64,000 nucleotides of DNA from Vicinamibacterales bacterium (GTDB lineage Bacteria > Acidobacteriota > Vicinamibacteria > Vicinamibacterales > Fen-181), in assembly GCA_036504215.1 (NCBI GenBank), contig DASXVO010000033.1:62001-126000 (forward strand), in the 5' to 3' direction. Shown here in pieces: positions 44,416 through 53,300 of this stretch. Each line of letters opens with the position of its first letter. Within the stretch, counting starts at the first letter, position 1. The notes below the pieces were generated by a model. It searched no databases and had not been told where the DNA came from. It was given only the letters and a program-made list of their open reading frames with translations. A program made the position numbers and the translations under genes.

Positions 44416-46980
44416 CTACCGCAGCGCCCGTGGGAGAGCCGACACCTGGTTGGACTGACACAACTCGGTTTCGCCCAGCGTCGTCGGCCGGACCACGTAG
44501 TAGTAGGTCGTGCCGTTCACCACCGTGGCGTCGAAGAACACCGTCTGCGTCGCAATCGCGACCGCGATCTTGCTGTAGGGTCCTCCATTGACCGTCGATC
44601 GGTAGACGTTGTAGTGATCCGCGCCCGTCAGCGTCCAGGTCAACTGCACGAGTTTCGACTTGGCCGACGCCTTCAGGTTCGTGATGCACGCCACGCACGC
44701 CGGGTCGGTGGCGGACTTCACGTACACATACCCGGACGCCGTGCTCGACAGGTTTGGCTGGCCACTGCTCGGGTACGCCGTCGCGGTCGTATCGGTCACC
44801 TTGAGCTGGACCAGGTAATTGCCAGGCCCCTTCGCCGTGAACCAGGCCGTCACGTCGGGCTTGATGCCAATCGCGTCGCCGAACGCCGTGCCGAGGTTCC
44901 ACGTGAACTGGTTCGGATTGGCGTAGATGGTATCTGCCGGCTGCCCGGGCTCGCTCTTGCCCTCGTCCGGGTTCACCGACTTCGAGCCGTCGAGGAACCA
45001 GGGCTTGGCACCCGGGCAGAGGTTGTAGGGACCGCCGGCATTGGCCGTCGGCGCCAGCGGCGGAATCGACACGATGACGGTCAGGATCGAGGAAGCCGTT
45101 GCCGGCGTGCCCGCGTTGTCGGTGACCTGGAGCGTCACCGGATAGGTGCCCAGCGCTGCCCAGGTGTGGGTCACGATCGGGCCGTGCAGCTCGAAGATCC
45201 CGTCGCCGTCGATGTCCCAGTCCCACTGAACAATGGTCTTTGCGACATCCTGGTGGAACGAGCCGGTTCCGTCGAGCGTCACGATGGCGCCGGCGACCGC
45301 CGGGTTCGGCGTGGCCACCGCGACCGCCACCGGAGCGCCGCCGGCAAACACCGTGCGGTTCAGCATGATGATCGCCGACGCGGTCTCGAACCGGTACTGG
45401 TTGCCGTCATTGTTGTGGCCGTACCAGTAGCCCCACGTCGTGTTCTGATCGTTGACGAGCGTCCTCGCGATCCCATCGGTCGGGGCGCCCTTGGACGTCT
45501 CGGCACCGTACCAGTCGATGTCAGGGACACCCGCCGTCGCCGAGTGCAGCATCTTGATGCCGTACGGGGTCGTGTCACTCGCGTCCCGGCTGCAGGCCGC
45601 CGGTGTGGGGCACGGGTGCAGCAACAGGGACTTCACGAACGAGAACAGGCCGTAGTAGTAGTCCTTCACGGCGACCGTCGCACCACCCGAGTTGCCGAAG
45701 TTGTTGCGCATCCACGTCTCGACGTTGTCCCACATCGGGTTGCCGCGGCCGACGCCGTCCATCACCATCTGGACCATGCCCGATGGGGTGACCGCGTACG
45801 GGCCCCACGGGTAGTAGCCCGCGCTGGTGTACCCGAACCCGTGCCCGTCGTAGCTGTACTGCAGCCAGACCTTGTTCCATTCCTTCACCAGTGGTGAGAT
45901 GTTGACCGGCCCAGGAGGTGTGTGCTCGGTCCCCCACTCACGGAGTGCGGGAATGATGGAGATCGCGGCCCACTGGCTGGGCGAGTTGTCCGGGGCTTCG
46001 CCGCAGCTGTACCGCCAGCCACCGCCTTGTGGGCTGTTCCTGTACTGACAGTTGACGTACCCGTCCACCAGGTCCTGGACGACGTTGACGTAGGTCATGC
46101 CATCGAGGGCGGCCGGCCCGGCCTGGACGACGGCGTTTGGCGTGCCGCTGCTCACGATCGCATCGACGAAGAACCCACCCTGATAGAACGGGTAGCTCTG
46201 GTTGACGTAGATGGCCTTGGTGTTGCCGTTTCCATCAGGACTGAACGTGCCCTTGGGGTTGGTGATGGATGCGGGGATGGCACTGCCCGTCAGGCAGTAG
46301 AAGAGCTGGCGCATTCCGCGAGCCACGGTTTCCACGTACGGATTGTCCGGGTCTCCGTTCTCCAGGTGGCCGTTCACCTCGAACGCATTCACGTTGGCGG
46401 CCCAGATCGTGTAGTAGCCCGAGAACGCCGCCCCGCCGAACCTGGATCGGTCCCACGCCCCAAGTTCGCTCTCCTTGTGTGACGTTGGATCGACGTAGTG
46501 GTAGCGGTATTGCTCCTTGTGGAGTTCCCACAGTCCCTCGTCGATGGCCACGTTCACCTCGACGGACAGGGACTTCGTCTGGAGCTTGACGTAGTACGGT
46601 TTGCTGGCCGACTCGCCGGTCGTGGTGTTCTGGATGGTCAGACGGGCCGTGAACACCGTGCCGATCGTGCCGGCATACGTGTGGGTGGCTTCGACGACGT
46701 ACATGTCGCTGACCGTTCCGGTCGCCACCGGCGTCCCGTCGCCGTAGTCCCAGGTCCACGCGATGTTGGCTCCCTGGACGCTGGACGTGCCCTTGAGTTT
46801 GACTGCTTTTCCAGGATAGGTGTCGTGCGGGACCAGCGAGTTGCTGGCGACCCAAGGCACGACCTTGACGCCCGGTGGGGCCGCCTGCGCCGGCGCAGCC
46901 AGACCCGCACCGACCAGGGCGATGGCCAGAAGCAGGATGAGTCCCATCGACCGACGGTTGTGAGCTCGGTCGCTGTGCAT
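44416..46980 (-). CDS. Large secreted PKD-domain protein
   Basis: 854 residues from the ATG at 46980, preceded by GAGGAGGAGAC. Signal peptide (SMGLILLLAIALVGAGLAAPAQA). A first PKD-like domain (about 33-130, IAWTWDYGDGTPVATGTVSD), then an alpha-helical repeat region (about 130-555) with terpenoid-cyclase/alpha-toroid-like blocks. A second PKD domain (about 560-660, IVQWDWDIDGDGIFELHG), another Ig-like domain, and a C-terminal fibronectin type III-like unit (SAKSKLVQLTWTLTGADHYN) follow. No catalytic residues recognised. A cell-surface role is likely. Confidence 0.75.
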   Translation of the reverse strand: MHSDRAHNRRSMGLILLLAIALVGAGLAAPAQAAPPGVKVVPWVASNSLVPHDTYPGKAVKLKGTSSVQGANIAWTWDYGDGTPVATGTVSDMYVVEATHTYAGTIGTVFTARLTIQNTTTGESASKPYYVKLQTKSLSVEVNVAIDEGLWELHKEQYRYHYVDPTSHKESELGAWDRSRFGGAAFSGYYTIWAANVNAFEVNGHLENGDPDNPYVETVARGMRQLFYCLTGSAIPASITNPKGTFSPDGNGNTKAIYVNQSYPFYQGGFFVDAIVSSGTPNAVVQAGPAALDGMTYVNVVQDLVDGYVNCQYRNSPQGGGWRYSCGEAPDNSPSQWAAISIIPALREWGTEHTPPGPVNISPLVKEWNKVWLQYSYDGHGFGYTSAGYYPWGPYAVTPSGMVQMVMDGVGRGNPMWDNVETWMRNNFGNSGGATVAVKDYYYGLFSFVKSLLLHPCPTPAACSRDASDTTPYGIKMLHSATAGVPDIDWYGAETSKGAPTDGIARTLVNDQNTTWGYWYGHNNDGNQYRFETASAIIMLNRTVFAGGAPVAVAVATPNPAVAGAIVTLDGTGSFHQDVAKTIVQWDWDIDGDGIFELHGPIVTHTWAALGTYPVTLQVTDNAGTPATASSILTVIVSIPPLAPTANAGGPYNLCPGAKPWFLDGSKSVNPDEGKSEPGQPADTIYANPNQFTWNLGTAFGDAIGIKPDVTAWFTAKGPGNYLVQLKVTDTTATAYPSSGQPNLSSTASGYVYVKSATDPACVACITNLKASAKSKLVQLTWTLTGADHYNVYRSTVNGGPYSKIAVAIATQTVFFDATVVNGTTYYYVVRPTTLGETELCQSNQVSALPRALR

Positions 46981-47161
46981 GTTGTCTCCTCCTCGGCTCG
47001 AGCAGAGGCGGTCAACGCGAATTGTGAGCGGCGGCCTCGTTGGGACGACACGACGCGACGAAGCAGACGGCCGCCTCGCATTGGCGACCCTGCTTCGCCG
47101 CGTCCGTGGAACTGCGGCAGGGCGGGTGCTGGGGCACCCGTTCCTGCGAGCATCCGACTGA

Positions 47162-47893
47162 CTACTTCTTCTTGCGCCGCCCGAGGCGCGCAAGACCGAT
47201 CAGGCCCGTGCCGACGAGCAGCATCGTGCTCGGTTCGGGTACGACGCCGGGACCGGTTTCGACGATGTCCAGGGTGCTCGAGTAGTAGATGTCCTGGCCC
47301 TGGGTGCCGGCCGGCAGCGGATCGTGCTGGTTCAAGAAGAAGGCTGATGCCGGCAGGGTCTCGCCGATGTGGAACGTCAAGACGGCGCGGTGGTCCGCGT
47401 CGAGAGAGAAGTTCCACCCCAACGCCATCGCCACGTCGAATAATCCAGGTGAGCCCACGTGGTTTGTGTTGTCGAGGGCGCCAGCCGTGATGTTCGGGTA
47501 CAAGCTACTGAGCGGCACGCAGTGGTCCCACACCAAGGGGTCGCATCCGGGCACATCCATCTGATATGACTGCCCGGCCACTGGCGCTCCGTGAACCACT
47601 CCCCACTCGTTGTCCCACGGGTTGTTGTCACCGGTGATGTCGTGGTCGAAGTACCCGATGAGCGAGTAGTTACCGGGGGTGCTCAGCGACACGACGATCG
47701 TGCCGAGTCCGGTCCCGAAGTCGAATCCAGCCGCGTTGACGTTGCCTGGGAGGATCGGGTTGCCGATCGCGTCGTAGGTCGCGCTGTTGATCTTGAGGAT
47801 CCAGTCATTGAGTCGGATCGTGTCGGCTGACGCCGCCGACGCGCCGAACCCAAGAACCAGGACCGCGCACAAGACGAGAACGAGTTTCCTCAT
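47162..47893 (-). CDS. PEP-CTERM exported protein
   Basis: 243 residues from the ATG at 47893, preceded by TTGGAGGAAG. Signal peptide MRKLVLVLCAVLVLGFGASAASA, a beta-rich passenger (GLGTIVVSLSTPGNYSLIGYFDHDI), and a C-terminal sorting signal VVPEPSTMLLVGTGLIG, a short helix, and RRKKK. A target of an exosortase, which is not in the window. It lies 181 bases upstream of the PKD protein on the same strand and may be co-expressed with it. Confidence 0.85.
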   Translation of the reverse strand: MRKLVLVLCAVLVLGFGASAASADTIRLNDWILKINSATYDAIGNPILPGNVNAAGFDFGTGLGTIVVSLSTPGNYSLIGYFDHDITGDNNPWDNEWGVVHGAPVAGQSYQMDVPGCDPLVWDHCVPLSSLYPNITAGALDNTNHVGSPGLFDVAMALGWNFSLDADHRAVLTFHIGETLPASAFFLNQHDPLPAGTQGQDIYYSSTLDIVETGPGVVPEPSTMLLVGTGLIGLARLGRRKKK

Positions 47894-48642
47894 ATGAGTC
47901 TTCCTCCAAGTCGAGGATGGCTGCCGACAAACGACTGCGCCGGCCGATTGCCGCGAGGCACGGGCCGGCCGTCCTCTGCACGTCGGCGCCAAAGGCGGTG
48001 CGCGGCCAGTCCATTCCATGGACAAACGGCCTCCGCTCGAGGGGAGTGGTGTTCCTATGGGTTCGGCCGACTAGATGGACGACGAACGCCGAACGGCGAA
48101 CGCCAACGACGCGACCGTGGAGAGAAACAGGCAGACCGCACGCGCGGATACGAGCGCTCGACCCCATTGCGGCGGCGGCTGCCACGCGGGGCTCGTGAAC
48201 CTCGACTCCAAGGCGTCCGCCGGGATGGACGCGCCAGGGATCGGGCCTCGCGAGCGACTCCGAACGTCAAGCTGAAGCAAGAGTCCAACCAGGCGGGCCG
48301 CTGGACACCCGTATTTCGTATGTTTCAGTGTCTTCAAGTAGATACAGTGCAATTGGTGCGCAGCGAAAGAAACTGAAATCACCCCTCAGGTTGACTTTCT
48401 TGGCAGATTCTGCCGAGAGGCTGAATTCGCTACCGCGTCAGCGTGACGACCGCACGGTCATTCAGGGTCGAGCCAGCCGCCAGACGGCATCGGCGATCCA
48501 CCAGGCGCCGACCAGGCGGAAGACCCAGAGCGTGCGGCCGATGCCGAGCAGGGCCAAGTTGTGGCTCGGGAAGGGGCAGCGAAGGGGACGACGAAGAACG
48601 GCGCGGAATGACGAGGCGGCGCGGGCGTGCGACGTGCATTCG
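47894..48642. other. Gene-poor region upstream of the second PEP-CTERM gene
   Basis: About 750 bases with frames open only by GC bias and no recognisable product. It includes a locally AT-richer stretch near 48300-48430 (for example TATGTTTCAGTGTCTTCAAG), unlike the neighbours. I see no RNA gene. Confidence 0.5.
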
Positions 48643-48903
48643 GTGGAGCGAATCGGAGGCACCGCGAAACTCCCCGACAAGGTGGACCTGATCGATTCCG
48701 ACGGCATGTTCCGGGGAGCCACGATGTGCTTCGACAGTGCCCGCCAGCCGATCTGGATCGTCAAGCACGAGGGGCCGGCAAACGAGCTTCGCGGCGTCTT
48801 GGCGTCCGCCTTTGTCGGTGAGGTCCTCTGGACCGGCCAGCTGAAGTCCATCCGGGTCGACCCGAAGACCGGAGATGGCCGGCTCGAGTTGATGCTGCCG
48901 TAA
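48643..48903 (+). CDS. Small hypothetical protein
   Basis: 86 residues from the GTG at 48643: GGTAKLPDKVDLIDSDGM, FRGATMCFDSARQPIWIV and GEVLWTGQLKSIRVDPKTGD. Amino-acid composition looks natural and codon third positions are G/C-rich, but there is no recognisable family and no strong ribosome-binding site. It could instead be the C-terminal part of a truncated gene, since the frame is open upstream to 48328. It ends 35 bases before the htpG relic. Confidence 0.35.
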   Translation: MERIGGTAKLPDKVDLIDSDGMFRGATMCFDSARQPIWIVKHEGPANELRGVLASAFVGEVLWTGQLKSIRVDPKTGDGRLELMLP

Positions 48904-48938
48904 GCTGGAGCTCTTCCGAAGGGGATGATTCTGATCGA

Positions 48939-49016
48939 TGCGGCCGAGGCCCAGGTTCTCCCAGTTGGACTTCGGCACGAACAGCAGCGCCTGGATGGCG
49001 AACGGCGCGTCGGCGG
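48939..49016 (-). pseudogene. Relic of a second htpG, next to htpG's stop codon
   Basis: These 78 bases match htpG bases 50028-50105 at 75 positions and in the same orientation, encoding DAPFAIQALLFVPKSNWENL. The differences give a Ser codon switch (AGC to TCC, synonymous) and Leu to Phe, which suggests the copy came from a diverged but functional homologue and not from simple decay. Sequence beyond both ends is unrelated to htpG. It ends one base after the htpG stop codon. Confidence 0.8.
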
Positions 49017-49017
49017 G

Positions 49018-50859
49018 CTACGGTGCCAGCACCCGCTCGAGCAGTTCGTTGAGCCTCGCCAGCATCGCCCGCGGATCGTCGAGAAGCCCCGCCGCCACCA
49101 GCGCGTTGTCGAGCAACTGCTGCGCCACCTTCACCGCCAGGACGTTGTCCGACCCGCGCATCTTCTGCAGCCCGACGATGATCGGGTGGCGGGGGTTGAC
49201 TTCGAGATCCTGCTTGGCGTCAGGCACCTCGTCCTTGTCCTTCTGCACCGCCCTCAGCATCCGCCTCATCCCGCTGGTCATCATGCGATCCGCGTCGACG
49301 ACCACCGCGGGGCTGTTCACGAGGCGCTTGGACGGCCGTACGGCGCCGACGCGGTCGGCGAGCGTCTCCTTGAGCCACCCGGCGAGTGCCTCGGCATCGA
49401 AGTCCGAGAGCCCCACGCCGGCGACGAGCGGATCCGCCACGGCGAGGTCGGCCTTCTCGGCAGCCCGCAGTGGCTTCCTGTCGAATTCGTGGAGGTGCTC
49501 CATCACGAACTCGTCGATCGGATCCTGGAGGAACAACACCTCGTAGCCGCGTGACTGGAAGACCTCGAAGTAGGGGCTGCTCTCGGCCGCCTCGCGGCTC
49601 GGCGCCAGCAGATAATAGACGTCCTTCTGATCGCCCCGCATCCGCTTCACGTAATCGGCCAGCGAGGTGAGCGTGCCCTTCGGTTGCGCGGACGATTCGA
49701 AGCGGAGGAGCCTGCCGAGCACCTCCCGGTGCACGAAGTCGGTGGCCACGCCCTCCTTGAGGAAGCGCGCGTACTGCGCGTAGAAGCTCTCGTAGAGCGC
49801 GGCCTCCTTCTCGGCGGTCTCGTCGAGGAACTTCAGGAACCGCCCCGTCAGCACCTTGTTGATCTTCTCCAGCAGGGCGCTATCCTGCATCGTCTCGCGC
49901 GAGATGTTGAGCGGCAGATCCTCGCTGTCGACCACGCCCTTCAGGAAGCGGAGCCATTCGGGGAAGAGATTCGGCGCGTGGTCCTGGATCAGCACCTTGC
50001 GGCAATACAGGTTCACGCCGGGCTCGGTGCGGCCGAGGCCCAGGTTCTCCCAGTTGCTCTTCGGCACGAACAGCAGCGCCTGGATGGCGAGCGGCGCGTC
50101 GGCGGTGAAGTGCAACCGGAGCACCGGGTCTTCGTGATCGTGGCCGACGTACTGGTAGAAGGCGTTGTAGTCGGCGTCGGGGACGTCGCCCTTGTTCCGG
50201 GCCCAGATGGCCTGAATCGTGTTGAGGCGAGAGCCGTTCAGTTCGATCGGGAACTGGATGAAGCTCGAATAGCGCTCGACGATGCGCCTCGTCGTATCGG
50301 TCCGGGCGAACTCCTTCGCATCGTCCTTGAGATGAACGACGACCTGTGTGCCGCGCGACAGATCGGCGGCCGGCTCGATCTCGAAGCCCCCGGCGTTCTC
50401 GCTGGTCCAGCGCCAGCCCTGCTCGTCGGGCAGGGACGATCGGGTGAGGACCACCACCTTGGTGGCGACCATGAACGCCGAGTAGAAGCCGACGCCGAAC
50501 TGTCCGATGAGACGCGCATCGGGACGCTGATTGTCGGCCAGTTGCTTGAGGAACGCCTTCGTCCCCGAGTGCGCGATCGTGCCCAGGTTCTCCACCAGGT
50601 CGCCGTGCGTCATGCCGATGCCAGTGTCGGCAATGGTGATGGTGCCCGCCTTGTCATCGGTGGTCACCGAGATCGCGGAGCTGACATCGGGTTGGAACAC
50701 CGTGCTCCCCGACGTCTGGAGGAACCGGAGTTTCTCGCACGCGTCCGCCGCATTGGACACGAGTTCGCGGATGAAAATCTCCCGGTCGGTGTAGAGGGAG
50801 TGGATGACGATGTCGAGCAGTTGCGAGATTTCGGCTTGGAAGTGATGTCGTTCGCTCAT
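49018..50859 (-). CDS. htpG: Molecular chaperone HtpG (Hsp90)
   Basis: 613 residues, normal for bacterial Hsp90. N-terminal ATPase motifs: ELVSNAADACEKLRFL, ITIADTGIGMTHGDLVENLG and IGQFGVGFYSAFMVA. The middle domain includes VPKSNWENLGLGR, NLYCRKVLIQDH and PLNISRETMQ with its catalytic Arg, and a C-terminal dimerisation domain completes it. No Shine-Dalgarno precedes the ATG at 50859; a 53-codon open frame ends four bases upstream, so translation may be coupled to it. Confidence 0.97.
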   Translation of the reverse strand: MSERHHFQAEISQLLDIVIHSLYTDREIFIRELVSNAADACEKLRFLQTSGSTVFQPDVSSAISVTTDDKAGTITIADTGIGMTHGDLVENLGTIAHSGTKAFLKQLADNQRPDARLIGQFGVGFYSAFMVATKVVVLTRSSLPDEQGWRWTSENAGGFEIEPAADLSRGTQVVVHLKDDAKEFARTDTTRRIVERYSSFIQFPIELNGSRLNTIQAIWARNKGDVPDADYNAFYQYVGHDHEDPVLRLHFTADAPLAIQALLFVPKSNWENLGLGRTEPGVNLYCRKVLIQDHAPNLFPEWLRFLKGVVDSEDLPLNISRETMQDSALLEKINKVLTGRFLKFLDETAEKEAALYESFYAQYARFLKEGVATDFVHREVLGRLLRFESSAQPKGTLTSLADYVKRMRGDQKDVYYLLAPSREAAESSPYFEVFQSRGYEVLFLQDPIDEFVMEHLHEFDRKPLRAAEKADLAVADPLVAGVGLSDFDAEALAGWLKETLADRVGAVRPSKRLVNSPAVVVDADRMMTSGMRRMLRAVQKDKDEVPDAKQDLEVNPRHPIIVGLQKMRGSDNVLAVKVAQQLLDNALVAAGLLDDPRAMLARLNELLERVLAP

Positions 50860-50862
50860 GGT

Positions 50863-51024
50863 TCAGTGATTGGCAAGAGTGGGCTGACCCGGCTGTTGCA
50901 AGGCGCGCAGGTACTCCTTGCAGGCGAGGCGCGCGCGAACGAGGTCGCCGTGCTCGAGCTTCAGCGATTGGGCGATGCGGCTGATCTCGTTGTCCTCGAC
51001 CCCGGTAATCGACTGGAGGGACAT
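50863..51024 (-). CDS. Possible 53-residue leader protein before htpG
   Basis: From the ATG at 51024: SLQSITGVEDNEISRIAQSL, then KLEHGDLVRARLACKEYLRA. Predicted mostly helical and charged. The stop (50865-50863) precedes the htpG start by three bases, and htpG itself lacks a ribosome-binding site, so the frame may be translated to couple htpG. No family recognised. The 123 bases from 51058 to 51180 hold nothing I can support. Confidence 0.4.
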   Translation of the reverse strand: MSLQSITGVEDNEISRIAQSLKLEHGDLVRARLACKEYLRALQQPGQPTLANH

Positions 51025-51180
51025 ACCGTATCGTCTCACAGGGCCGGGGCGACACAACAGGAGATACGTCCCGTTCGCCGTCGGCGCCCACCGTCACGCG
51101 CCCCGTTTCGATCACGAGCGGCGAGCCGCCCTGTGACGCTGCTCTGGGCGGCCACGAGTCCAGGGCCCGACCGCTTTCAG

Positions 51181-52701
51181 TCATCCACGGCCGAGCGCGT
51201 TGATTGCGGCGAGGTCGGCGAACAGGCGGGCCGGTTGTTCCCACCGCGCGCCACCGCGTGGCTCGAACCGACCGGGCGGGTGTGCGCCGGCCACCAGCCG
51301 ACGGCCGTCGTCGAGCGAGCCGATCGTCCCCGCCGAGATGGCCTGCACCAGCAGGTTCCCGGTGGCGGTGGCCTCCACGGGCCCGGCGAGCACGTCACGT
51401 CCGGACGCATCGGCCGTTGCCTGATTCAGGTAGCCGTTCATCGACCCGCCGCCGACGACGTGAATGCCCGGAACGGGCCGACCCGTCACGCGCTCGATGG
51501 TTGCGACCGCCGCCGCATAGCGGAGGGCGAGCGAATCGAGGATCACCTTTGTCAGCCGCACCGGGTCGTCGACGTCGTCCTGCCCGGTCGCCGCGAGCGA
51601 GGTGCGGATCGCGCGCACCATGCTGCCTGGCGCAAAGAAGCGCTGGTCGTCCGGGAAGATGACGCCGGCGAAATCCGATACTCGAGCAACGGCTGCGATG
51701 AGCGCCGTCAAATCGTGCCCCCGGCCTTCTGCGGCCCATTCGCGCCGACACGACTCGAGCAACCACAGGCCCATCACGTTTGTCAGCAGGCGCACGCTCC
51801 CGAACACGCCGGCTTCGTTCGTCAGGCCTGCCTCGGATGCCTCCGCGGTCAGAAGCGGCGCATCCCGTTCCACGCCGACCAGCGACCAGGTGCCGGACGA
51901 GATGTATGCCCAGCCCGGAGCGAGCGGCGTGCCCGCGACGGCGCTGGCCGTGTCGTGCGTGCCGGGCGCCACCACGGCGGCGGGTGCGACGCCCAGCCCG
52001 TCGCAGAGTTCCGGCCGAAGTGTGCCAATGGCGGTCCCGGCATCCACGACGTCCGACATCAGGCCGCGCGGCAGGCTCAACCGATCGAAGAGCTGGTCGT
52101 CCCAGCAGCGAGTACCGGCAGCGAGCAACTGGGTGGTGGATCCGTTCGTCCGCTCCGTGACGATCGACCCGCACAGTTCGTGATGACAGAAGTCGGGGAT
52201 GAGGAGGAGGTGGCGTGCACGCTCCGGCAGCCCGTCCCGCACGTGTGCCCGGAGCTGGTACAGGGTGTTGAACGGGAGAGACTGGATACCGGTGCGCGCG
52301 AAGAGTTCGTCACGCGGCACGGCGGTGAAGACCGAGTCCATCGCACCGGACGTTCGTTCGTCGCGGTAGCAGACCGGCTCTTCCACGAGGCGGCCGGCCT
52401 CGTCGAGGAGGGCGTAGTCAACGCCCCACGAGTCGACGCCGACCGAGGTGATCGGTGCGCCCGTCGACGCGGCCGCGTCGTGCGCGAGCCGGAGGCCCAT
52501 GCGGATCCCGTCAATCAGGCCCGCGACGTCCCACCGCAGATGCCCGTCGACGCGGCGTGGAGCATAGTGGAAGCGGTGCACCTCGCTGACGTGGAAGCCC
52601 GTGGCATCCGCACCGCCAATCAGGGCCCGTCCGCTGCCGGCCCCGAGGTCGATCGCGACATGCCGAGCGCCGTGTGTGCCGATTGGATGCGCAACGCCCA
52701 C
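51181..52701 (-). CDS. rhaB: Rhamnulokinase (FGGY family)
   Basis: 506 residues, slightly longer than usual. N-terminal phosphate motif VAIDLGAGSGRALIGG, the rhamnulokinase block SVGVDSWGVDYALLDEAGRL with the catalytic Asp, the ADP-binding region APGTHDTASAVAGTPL and YISSGTWSLVGVE, and the C-terminal adenosine motif IHVVGGGSMNGYLNQATADA. Phosphorylates L-rhamnulose to L-rhamnulose-1-phosphate. The start is a GTG at 52701 with a weak ribosome site. It lies just after the rhaM remnant in a minus-strand block with rhaT and the rhamnosidase. Confidence 0.93.
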   Translation of the reverse strand: MGVAHPIGTHGARHVAIDLGAGSGRALIGGADATGFHVSEVHRFHYAPRRVDGHLRWDVAGLIDGIRMGLRLAHDAAASTGAPITSVGVDSWGVDYALLDEAGRLVEEPVCYRDERTSGAMDSVFTAVPRDELFARTGIQSLPFNTLYQLRAHVRDGLPERARHLLLIPDFCHHELCGSIVTERTNGSTTQLLAAGTRCWDDQLFDRLSLPRGLMSDVVDAGTAIGTLRPELCDGLGVAPAAVVAPGTHDTASAVAGTPLAPGWAYISSGTWSLVGVERDAPLLTAEASEAGLTNEAGVFGSVRLLTNVMGLWLLESCRREWAAEGRGHDLTALIAAVARVSDFAGVIFPDDQRFFAPGSMVRAIRTSLAATGQDDVDDPVRLTKVILDSLALRYAAAVATIERVTGRPVPGIHVVGGGSMNGYLNQATADASGRDVLAGPVEATATGNLLVQAISAGTIGSLDDGRRLVAGAHPPGRFEPRGGARWEQPARLFADLAAINALGRG

Positions 52702-52716
52702 AAATGCTCTCCGCGG

Positions 52717-52833
52717 CTACCTCGGTGGTCGCGGCGGTTGGCCGGCGACGAGCGCCTCGCGCGCGCCGATGCCGGGCGCGTCTTCCTCCGCCGCGCCTTC
52801 ATGCACACGCATCCGGAACGCTTTGCGAATCAC
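52717..52833 (-). pseudogene. rhaM: N-terminal remnant of L-rhamnose mutarotase
   Basis: A GTG at 52833 with a strong GGAGGGGAGTG ribosome site opens a 38-codon frame starting IRKAFRMRVHEGAAEE, the typical RhaM N-terminus (usually about 104 residues). From residue 18 the sequence (DAPGIGAREALVAGQ) is no longer RhaM-like and it stops at 52717, 16 bases before the rhaB start. An internal deletion that removed the catalytic tyrosines and histidines is the simplest reading. Confidence 0.65.
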
Positions 52834-53050
52834 CCTTCACTCCCCTCCGGGCGCGCTCGGGCGCGGGAGCCGAATTCGACGAACCGGAGGACGCGGGGCC
52901 GAACGGTGCCCCCCACGATAACTCAGGGCCAGAACGGGATCCAGCGTGCACGTCGCGCGCAGGGAGTTTCACCGTCCGAAACACTCTGCAGACCGCCGGA
53001 GCGGGAGCTGCCGATGACGAATCGCCTTCCAGCAAGCCGGCCAGCGCCAC
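52834..53050. other. Non-coding remnant between rhaM and the GH31 fragment
   Basis: About 220 bases with no recognisable protein on either strand apart from the ribosome-binding site of rhaM at its left edge. Composition is GC-rich like coding DNA, so it may be decayed gene sequence. Confidence 0.4.
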
Positions 53051-53296
53051 GCCGGCGATCGCACCATCGAGTACGCCGCACCGCCCGACGTGATGCCGCT
53101 CACGCTCGACATCCATCCTGCCGGCCACTCCTCGTGCTGGCTCCAGGAAGACGATGGGATGAGCCCCGAGTATCAGAGGCAGGTCGTTGCGCAGACCGAA
53201 CTCACCGCCGACCTGCGGCCGGGTGCGTTGACGATCGAGGTGCACGCGCCCACCGTGCCCTTCCACGTCGATTCGCGGGCGGTCGATCGGTGGTGA
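53051..53296 (+). pseudogene. C-terminal fragment of a glycoside hydrolase, possibly GH31
   Basis: The plus-strand frame reads DRTIEYAAPPDVMPLTLDIH, then PAGHSSCWLQEDDGMSPEYQ, and ends at 53296. Family GH31 enzymes end with a domain containing the block (L/I)-x-V-x-P-x-G-x-S-x-F-x-L-Y-E-D-D-G; the WLQEDDG here fits. Only this distal piece remains and there is no start. It lies between rhaM and rhaT and faces the other way, suggesting a carbohydrate-active gene was lost here. Confidence 0.35.
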
Positions 53297-53300
53297 CCGT

